From NCBI GenBank assembly GCA_026396975.1, contig JAPLVT010000063.1, positions 1 to 8,832 on the forward strand: DNA of 8,832 nt, in the 5' to 3' direction. Origin of the DNA: Candidatus Iainarchaeum sp. (GTDB lineage Archaea > Iainarchaeota > Iainarchaeia > Iainarchaeales > GCA-2688035). Made by a program: the position numbers and the translations under genes. Of the stretch, positions 5,363 to 8,832 are shown in pieces. The first letter of the stretch is position 1. The number at the start of each line of letters is the position of its first letter. The notes under the pieces were generated by a model, which saw only the letters and a program-made list of their open reading frames with translations, was not told where the DNA came from and did not search any database.

Positions 5363-6616
5363 ATGGTTGGAGAGCAGGAGTTTCTGCTTGCGCAGTTCAG
5401 GCGCTACTATGAAAAGCACGCTGTTTCCGAGCCTCCGGACATTTCCGCGAGGGAATTCGGCGTGGGCGCTTTCGGGCAGAAGATAGTGAAAAGGCACCTT
5501 TCCTTCAATTCAAGCGCTGACTTCAATTCTTTCCTGCGCAAAGAAACACCGCTTTTTGTTTCGTACAGCAGCGCTCTTTACAAATACCCCGACAAGCGCC
5601 CCATGGATGCAAAGGAAATGGTCTGCGCAGACCTTGTTTACGAGTTTGACGCCGACGACCTTCCGTGCGACTGCAGGCAGCAGCACGACAGCTGGCGCTG
5701 CCCAGCGTGCAATGCCGATGGAAAGGGCAGGCAGCTGAAATGCGACAAGTGCGGGAGCACAACGCAGGTTTCGGAATGGTTCTGCGAAAAGTGCCTTGGC
5801 GTTGCGAAAGAAAAGGTTTCCGTGCTGCTTGATTTCCTGCGCAGCGATTTCGGATTTGAAGAAGGGGTTGTGGTCAATTTCAGCGGCAGGGCCGGCTACC
5901 ACGTGCACGTGAGAAGCAAGGATGTCAGAGCGCTGCCCGCGGGCGCGCGCATAGAGCTCATCGATTACCTTACCGCAAACAACCTTAATATTTTCAGCCA
6001 CTTCAAAAAAGAGGGCTCATTGCTGCAGGGCACTCCGCTTCCGCAGGCGCGCGGCTGGCAGCTGCGCATTCTTTCAGAGGTGACTGCGCTGCTGCAGGGC
6101 GGAGATGCCGAGCGAATTGCTGTGTTCGGCAACATCACTTCTTCGCAGGCGAAAAAAATGCTTGCGGAAAAAGAAATCATCCTGAAGGCGATAAAAGAAA
6201 AGGGAGTGCTCCCTTCAGTGCTCGGCAGGGCGAGCGCGCACAAGGAAAGCCAGAGCGACCGCTTCTGGGGAAGCTTCATCAAAAGCGTTATAGAGCGCAT
6301 TGCGCCCATTGACAGGCAGACAAGCACTGACATCAACAAAATTGTCAGGGTTCCGGAAACACTGCACGGGGAAACAGGGCTGGTTGCCGCAAAAGTGCCA
6401 ATTGAGGGGTTGAAGGGCTTTGACCCGCTAAGGGACGCGGTTGCTTTTCCGGCGGGTGAAACAGTAAATGTTTTAATTGATAAGGCACCCTCTTTTTATC
6501 TCGGGGAGACAAAGTTTGGGCCCTTCAGCGGCGAGAGGGCCGAACTGCCGCTGCACGCGGCTGTTTTCCTGCTGGGAAGGGGAGCGGCAACCCTGGCGGA
6601 GGGTGCGCTGAAATGA
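5363..6616 (+). CDS. priS: DNA primase catalytic small subunit PriS
   Basis: PriS is the polymerase subunit of the archaeo-eukaryotic primase; it makes the primers extended at the fork and pairs with PriL. The 417-residue product shows the metal-binding acidic pair in YEFDADDL (D96, D98), the nucleotide-binding SGRAGYHVH (174-182) and the C-terminal catalytic-core segment DRQTSTDINKIVRVPETLHGETGL (317-340), which should supply the third acidic ligand. Between the first two motifs lie two cysteine clusters: C102/C104/C113/C116 with H108, and C127/C130/C141/C144. That suggests two zinc sites, where one is usual. ATG 5363 is preferred over an upstream in-frame TTG at 5297, because that extension would run through the palindromic element and TATA box. 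The TGA stop overlaps an ATG (ATGA, 6613-6616) that begins the repeat array before GINS. Confidence 0.93.
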   Translation: MVGEQEFLLAQFRRYYEKHAVSEPPDISAREFGVGAFGQKIVKRHLSFNSSADFNSFLRKETPLFVSYSSALYKYPDKRPMDAKEMVCADLVYEFDADDLPCDCRQQHDSWRCPACNADGKGRQLKCDKCGSTTQVSEWFCEKCLGVAKEKVSVLLDFLRSDFGFEEGVVVNFSGRAGYHVHVRSKDVRALPAGARIELIDYLTANNLNIFSHFKKEGSLLQGTPLPQARGWQLRILSEVTALLQGGDAERIAVFGNITSSQAKKMLAEKEIILKAIKEKGVLPSVLGRASAHKESQSDRFWGSFIKSVIERIAPIDRQTSTDINKIVRVPETLHGETGLVAAKVPIEGLKGFDPLRDAVAFPAGETVNVLIDKAPSFYLGETKFGPFSGERAELPLHAAVFLLGRGAATLAEGALK

Positions 6617-6642
6617 GGGCTGGTTGCCGCAGGCGCGGAGTG

Positions 6643-6650
6643 TTTTTTTT
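6643..6650 (+). terminator. T-tract, possible terminator after priS
   Basis: Eight consecutive T residues lie 27 nt downstream of the priS stop. Archaeal intrinsic termination depends mainly on such oligo-T tracts without a required hairpin. Further runs at 6711-6717 and 6776-6781 could act as backups. Whether RNA polymerase stops here or reads into GINS cannot be told from sequence. Confidence 0.4.
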
Positions 6651-6792
6651 GGCTTGAGGCTGGTGAAGTATGTGCGGAAATGGGGATTGGTTTGTGCGGG
6701 CTGCGGCTTATTTTTTTGACGGGTGAATTAATGGTGTCTTGGCATGAGGGTTGATTGCGGCAAGCAGGCGCTTGCTTTTTTGGGCGGAACTG

Positions 6793-6798
6793 AAGGTG
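6793..6798 (+). promoter_or_regulatory. Shine-Dalgarno site of the GINS gene
   Basis: AAGGTG, 7 nt before ATG 6806, matches the anti-Shine-Dalgarno core. It contrasts with the leaderless primase genes and suggests that GINS is translated from a longer leader or from a read-through transcript. Confidence 0.55.
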
Positions 6799-6805
6799 CT
6801 TTGCG

Positions 6806-7360
6806 ATGAGGATTGATTACGACGAGCTGCGCCGCATTTACAGGGCTGAGAAGAACAGCTCGGCGCTTGTAGAGGTCGACGACGATTTCTTCGATAGCCT
6901 CACGGAGTTTTTCGAGAGGCAGAGGGAAGAATACCTGCGCAGCCTCAGGGACATCAGCGGCAGCAAGGCGAAGAGCTTCACGAACCTGCGCAAAATAATT
7001 GGGGAGATTTTCAGCCTGAGGGAAAAAAAGCTGCTTAACAAGGCGCTTATTGCCGTGCGCACGGGCGATTTTTCCGAGGAAAAAATGTCTGGGCCCGAGA
7101 AGGAAACAATGCAGGAGCTGCTGCGCGTCCTCGGAAGGCACCAAAGGATTCTTGACGAAATACTTAGCATGCCCGAGGAAGGAAAGGACAAAAAGGCGAA
7201 GGAAAAGTTTGCAGTGAAACTGCTGCAGGACGTTCCCGCTTTCATAGGCGCCGACATGAAAGAGTACGGTCCTTTCCCAAAAGGCCAGGAAGCCGAGCTG
7301 CCGGAAAAAATCGCCTCGCTTTTGGTTGCGCGGAAGCTCGCCGAGAGCCCGGGGAGCTGA
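6806..7360 (+). CDS. gins51: GINS complex subunit Gins51 (Sld5/Psf1-like)
   Basis: GINS binds MCM and, with a GAN/Cdc45-like protein, forms the active replicative helicase; it also contacts primase. The 184-residue product has the A-then-B domain order of the Gins51 branch. A helical, charged domain covers about 1-125 (for example FFDSLTEFFERQREEYLRSL, 28-47). After a charged linker (EEGKDKKAKEK, 124-134) comes a small C-terminal B domain with the strong signature LLQDVPAFIGADMKEYGPFPKGQEAELPEKIASLLVARKLAE (139-180). The neighbouring priS supports the call, because this pairing recurs in archaea. S27e follows after only 8 nt, so the two are probably co-transcribed. The ATG at 6806 has a good ribosome-binding site, and upstream look-alikes at 6613, 6680 and 6744 do not read into the gene. 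Confidence 0.88.
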   Translation: MRIDYDELRRIYRAEKNSSALVEVDDDFFDSLTEFFERQREEYLRSLRDISGSKAKSFTNLRKIIGEIFSLREKKLLNKALIAVRTGDFSEEKMSGPEKETMQELLRVLGRHQRILDEILSMPEEGKDKKAKEKFAVKLLQDVPAFIGADMKEYGPFPKGQEAELPEKIASLLVARKLAESPGS

Positions 7361-7368
7361 TTTTTCTC

Positions 7369-7563
7369 ATGCCCGAAGAGCAGTTGGTGAAAAAGCCCAG
7401 GAGTTTTTTCATTAAGGTCAAGTGCAGCGGATGCGGCAACGAGCAGATAATTTTCAGCGCTGCCTCTCGCACAGTGCACTGCCTGGCGTGCAACCAGGTT
7501 CTTGCGGAAAGCGGCTCAAGCAGAATAAGGGCTGTTGCAAAAATAATTAAGGCGCATTTGTGA
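7369..7563 (+). CDS. rps27e: Small ribosomal subunit protein S27e (eS27)
   Basis: This is a 64-residue zinc-ribbon protein of the archaeal/eukaryotic small ribosomal subunit. It has FIKVKCSGCGNEQIIFSAASRTVHCLACNQVLAES, with zinc ligands C19, C22, C38 and C41 in the usual CxxC-x15-CxxC arrangement, and the family's typical length. It lies 8 nt after GINS and upstream of aIF2-alpha, a common archaeal order. L44e, often its upstream partner, is absent here and GINS takes that place. The 3' end of the gene, including the stop, is the first unit of a diverged tandem repeat running towards aIF2-alpha. Confidence 0.92.
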   Translation: MPEEQLVKKPRSFFIKVKCSGCGNEQIIFSAASRTVHCLACNQVLAESGSSRIRAVAKIIKAHL

Positions 7564-7706
7564 AAAAAAGCGCAGTTTTTTTTTGGAGCCGATGGCAAAG
7601 GCAATCAAGGGGCGTTTGTGGGAATATTTGGTTTTTTTTGGAGTTGGCGGCGAAGGCAGTCGATTGGTGTTTGTGAAAAAGGCGTTTGTTGTTTTTGGTG
7701 TTTAGA
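7551..7706 (+). repeat. Diverged 55-60 nt tandem repeats between S27e and aIF2-alpha
   Basis: Units begin at 7551 (ggcgcatttgtga, the last S27e codons), 7611 (ggcgtttgtgg) and 7666 (ggtgtttgtga), so the first two units are 60 and 55 nt long. Each contains a T-tract: 7576-7584 (9 T), 7632-7639 (8 T) and 7692-7696 (5 T). Units one and two then share ggag and an aaggca-type block (7585-7606 versus 7640-7661), with most differences being transitions. The pattern implies duplication of the S27e 3' end and its terminator-like tract. No ORF or RNA gene is evident in the spacer. Confidence 0.55.
7576..7584 (+). terminator. T-tract, possible terminator after S27e
   Basis: A run of nine T residues starts 13 nt after the S27e stop, and an eight-T run repeats at 7632-7639. 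Both fit archaeal oligo-T intrinsic termination and may separate the GINS-S27e unit from aIF2-alpha. Partial read-through is equally possible. Confidence 0.4.
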
Positions 7707-8483
7707 ATGACAGAAGAGAATGAATTGCCGGAAATTGGGGAAATAGTAATCTGCAGCGTTGCAAGGGTGCTCGACTACGGCGCCTTTGTCGAGCTGGTCG
7801 AGTACGACAACACCAAGGGCTTCGTCCACATAAGCCAGGTCGCGAGCAGCTGGATAAAGAACATCAGGAACCACGTGAGGGAAGGCGAGGTAAGGGCCGC
7901 GAAAGTGCTCAGCATCGACAGGCAGAAGCAGCAGATAGACCTTTCGCTAACAAAGGTTTCGCCGCAGGAGCAGAGGGCAAGGATTGAGCAGTGGAAGCAG
8001 CTGAAAAGGGGCAAAAAGCTGATCGAGCTGTTTGCGGAAAAAGAACACGTGCAATTTGATGACGCCTGGGACGGCACAGCAAAGCCTCTTCTGGAGGAGT
8101 ATGACAACCTGCAGGAGGCGTTCCAGCAGATAGTGCTGCACGGCGAAAGCGCAGCGAAAGGCGTTAAACCCGAGTGGCTTGACTCTTTTATAGAACTGGT
8201 GCGCAAAAGCGTCAGCGTTCCCGAAAAAACAGTGGAGGGCGTTCTCTCGCTGCACTCGCTTGACTCCGAGGGCGCCGAGCTGGTAAAAAAAGCCCTTTTG
8301 CAGGGCTTGCACGGAAGCGGCGGAAAAGTGAACATTTTCTACAGCGGCAGCGGAAAGTATGTTGTGCGGGCGACAGCGCCTGATTTCAAGGGAGCGGAAA
8401 AAGCGCTCGGCAAAGCCGCGGACGCAGTGGTAAAGGAAATGCTTGCAAGCGGCGGGAAAGCAGAATTCAAAAGGAGCGAATAA
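7707..8483 (+). CDS. aif2a: Translation initiation factor aIF2 subunit alpha
   Basis: This is the alpha subunit of the heterotrimeric aIF2 that brings initiator Met-tRNA to the small ribosomal subunit. The 258-residue product is close to the family length. It has an N-terminal S1/OB domain (about 10-82: GEIVICSVARVLDYGAFVELVEYDNTKGFVHISQV...IDLSLTKV), a helical middle domain (about 85-170) and a C-terminal alpha/beta domain (about 172-258) that contacts the gamma subunit. The serine near position 51 of the eukaryotic factor, the target of eIF2-alpha kinases, corresponds to the region around S47/S48 (VASSWIKNIR). ATG 7707 is preceded by a weak GGTG at 7697-7700; an in-frame TTG at 7686 is a less likely start inside the repeat. 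PAC2 follows as in other archaea, but Nop10 is missing between them. Confidence 0.93.
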   Translation: MTEENELPEIGEIVICSVARVLDYGAFVELVEYDNTKGFVHISQVASSWIKNIRNHVREGEVRAAKVLSIDRQKQQIDLSLTKVSPQEQRARIEQWKQLKRGKKLIELFAEKEHVQFDDAWDGTAKPLLEEYDNLQEAFQQIVLHGESAAKGVKPEWLDSFIELVRKSVSVPEKTVEGVLSLHSLDSEGAELVKKALLQGLHGSGGKVNIFYSGSGKYVVRATAPDFKGAEKALGKAADAVVKEMLASGGKAEFKRSE

Positions 8484-8509
8484 CCTGTTCGGGCGGCAGG
8501 GTCGCATAT

Positions 8510-8551
8510 AGTGAAATGCTTAAATATTTGAACAATAAATCGCATTTCACT
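8510..8551. promoter_or_regulatory. Inverted repeat enclosing a TATA box
   Basis: A perfect 10-bp inverted repeat, agtgaaatgc (8510-8519) with gcatttcact (8542-8551), encloses a 22-nt AT-rich spacer. The spacer and arm edge contain cttaaatat (8519-8527), the best TATA match in the aIF2-alpha/PAC2 gap. Transcription from it would start near 8548-8550, at the right arm. A dyad flanking a TATA box suits a repressor operator, but the pairing could equally be a DNA or RNA hairpin. The roles are inference. Confidence 0.45.
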
Positions 8552-8599
8552 TATAGCAAACAGCAATAAAAAGTTCAAAAATAAAAGCAGTTTGCTATA
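8552..8599 (+). other. Second inverted repeat, possible leader hairpin of the PAC2 gene
   Basis: The arms tatagcaaacagc (8552-8564) and gcagtttgctata (8587-8599) pair over 13 positions with a single A-A mismatch, around a 22-nt A-rich loop. It begins immediately after the preceding inverted repeat, and both spacers are 22 nt. If the TATA box at 8519-8527 is used, this hairpin would form the 5' end of the PAC2 mRNA or of a short separate RNA. Confidence 0.45.
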
Positions 8600-8650
8600 G
8601 GAGCAATTAAAAAAGTTTCTGGGTCCTTTAAGATTGGAAAGCGCGTGTTT

Positions 8651-8657
8651 GAAGGGG
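8651..8657 (+). promoter_or_regulatory. Shine-Dalgarno site of the PAC2-family gene
   Basis: GAAGGGG, 7 nt before ATG 8665, is a reasonable archaeal ribosome-binding site and supports that start. It implies a leadered mRNA, consistent with transcription beginning upstream near 8548. Confidence 0.5.
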
Positions 8658-8664
8658 TTTTTGC

Positions 8665-8832
8665 ATGGCAACAAAAGTCGTTTTTTTGGGCAAGAAAAAG
8701 CTCGCGAAGCCTGTTCTTCTTGTCGGATTGCCCGGCATAGGGCTTGTTGGCAAGATTTGCGTTGATTATTTCCTGCGCCAGTTCAAAACCGAAAAAATCG
8801 CGGAGATTTACAGCGACTGCTTCCCGCCCTCG
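8665..8832 (+). CDS. PAC2-family protein (proteasome assembly chaperone-like), 5' part
   Basis: Only the first 56 codons are in the window; the gene runs off the right edge. The segment KPVLLVGLPGIGLVGKICVDYFLRQFKTEKIAEIYSDCFPPS (15-56) is the hallmark start of archaeal PAC2-family proteins, relatives of the eukaryotic proteasome assembly chaperone 2, with the glycine-rich GLPGIGLVGK loop and the FPP motif. The archaeal role is not firmly established but is thought to involve proteasome assembly. Its place after aIF2-alpha matches a widespread archaeal order, which supports the call. Confidence 0.85.
   Translation, partial: MATKVVFLGKKKLAKPVLLVGLPGIGLVGKICVDYFLRQFKTEKIAEIYSDCFPPS

Larger units (their letters stand above)
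6613..6805 (+). repeat. Three diverged tandem copies of the GINS start region
   Basis: Units start at 6613, 6680 and 6744 (lengths 67, 64 and 62 nt), and the real GINS start at 6806 is the fourth. Each opens with a related sequence: atgagggctggttg, atggggattggttt, atgagggttgattg and atgaggattgatta. Each of the first three carries a T-tract (6643-6650, 6711-6717, 6776-6781), and the last two end in a GGTG-type ribosome-binding sequence. Copy three and the true start agree at 18 of 22 positions, with only transitions between them. The unit at 6744 is an open frame of 21 codons whose TGA overlaps the GINS ATG. This looks like serial duplication followed by decay. Confidence 0.6.

Noticed and set aside
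6744..6809. 21-codon open frame as a real small protein gene
   Set aside because: It is one decayed unit of the tandem repeat, and its peptide resembles only the first few GINS residues; kept as a possible leader peptide, not annotated as a gene.
6613..7706. CRISPR-like array from the spaced repeats in the two spacers
   Set aside because: The units are contiguous and diverged, with no constant repeat separated by unique spacers.
8484..8664. A Nop10 gene expected between aIF2-alpha and PAC2
   Set aside because: No frame in this 181-nt AT-rich stretch gives the short zinc-ribbon protein; it holds inverted repeats and a promoter instead.

Overview
This window is archaeal chromosome. The evidence is a run of archaeal information-processing genes: a PCNA sliding clamp, both subunits of the archaeo-eukaryotic primase (priL and priS as separate genes), a Gins51-type GINS subunit, ribosomal protein S27e, initiation factor aIF2-alpha, and the start of a PAC2-family proteasome-assembly-chaperone-like protein. 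Several starts lie 26-28 nt downstream of TATA-like boxes, as expected for leaderless archaeal mRNAs. The compact genes suggest a small-genome lineage, possibly DPANN, but that placement is a low-confidence inference. The unfused primase argues against lineages that carry a single-chain PriS-PriL fusion.

Layout. Positions 1-187 hold a dense set of inverted repeats in front of an OPT-family oligopeptide transporter (188-1795, +). Convergent and directly abutting it is a small atypical kinase-like gene (1796-2461, -). That gene shares an 80-nt divergent promoter region with a type II pantothenate kinase-like gene (2542-3348, +). The replication/translation block follows, all on the + strand: PCNA (3382-4104), PriL (4173-5186), PriS (5363-6616), Gins51 (6806-7360), S27e (7369-7563), aIF2-alpha (7707-8483) and a PAC2-family protein cut by the window edge (8665-8832). 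PCNA, primase and GINS act together at the replication fork, while S27e and aIF2-alpha belong to translation. In many archaea L44e precedes S27e, and Nop10 lies between aIF2-alpha and PAC2. Neither is present here, and the gaps are too short to hold them.

The most notable signals are between the genes. (1) An identical 17-nt element with dyad symmetry (an AGCGG/CCGCT arm pair) sits at the same distance upstream of the inferred priL and priS starts, just upstream of their TATA boxes. It is a candidate operator co-regulating the two primase subunits. (2) The priS-gins51 spacer is made of three diverged tandem copies (about 62-67 nt) of the GINS translation-start region, each with a T-tract. (3) The S27e-aIF2-alpha spacer is similarly built from about 55-60 nt diverged tandem repeats that begin in the 3' end of the S27e gene. 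(4) The OPT leader can fold into a multi-helix junction closed by a 12-bp stem, and it also resembles palindromic IS200/IS605-type ends. (5) Two adjoining inverted repeats with equal 22-nt AT-rich spacers lie between aIF2-alpha and PAC2, the first enclosing a TATA box. I saw no tRNA, rRNA, CRISPR array or intact transposase gene.
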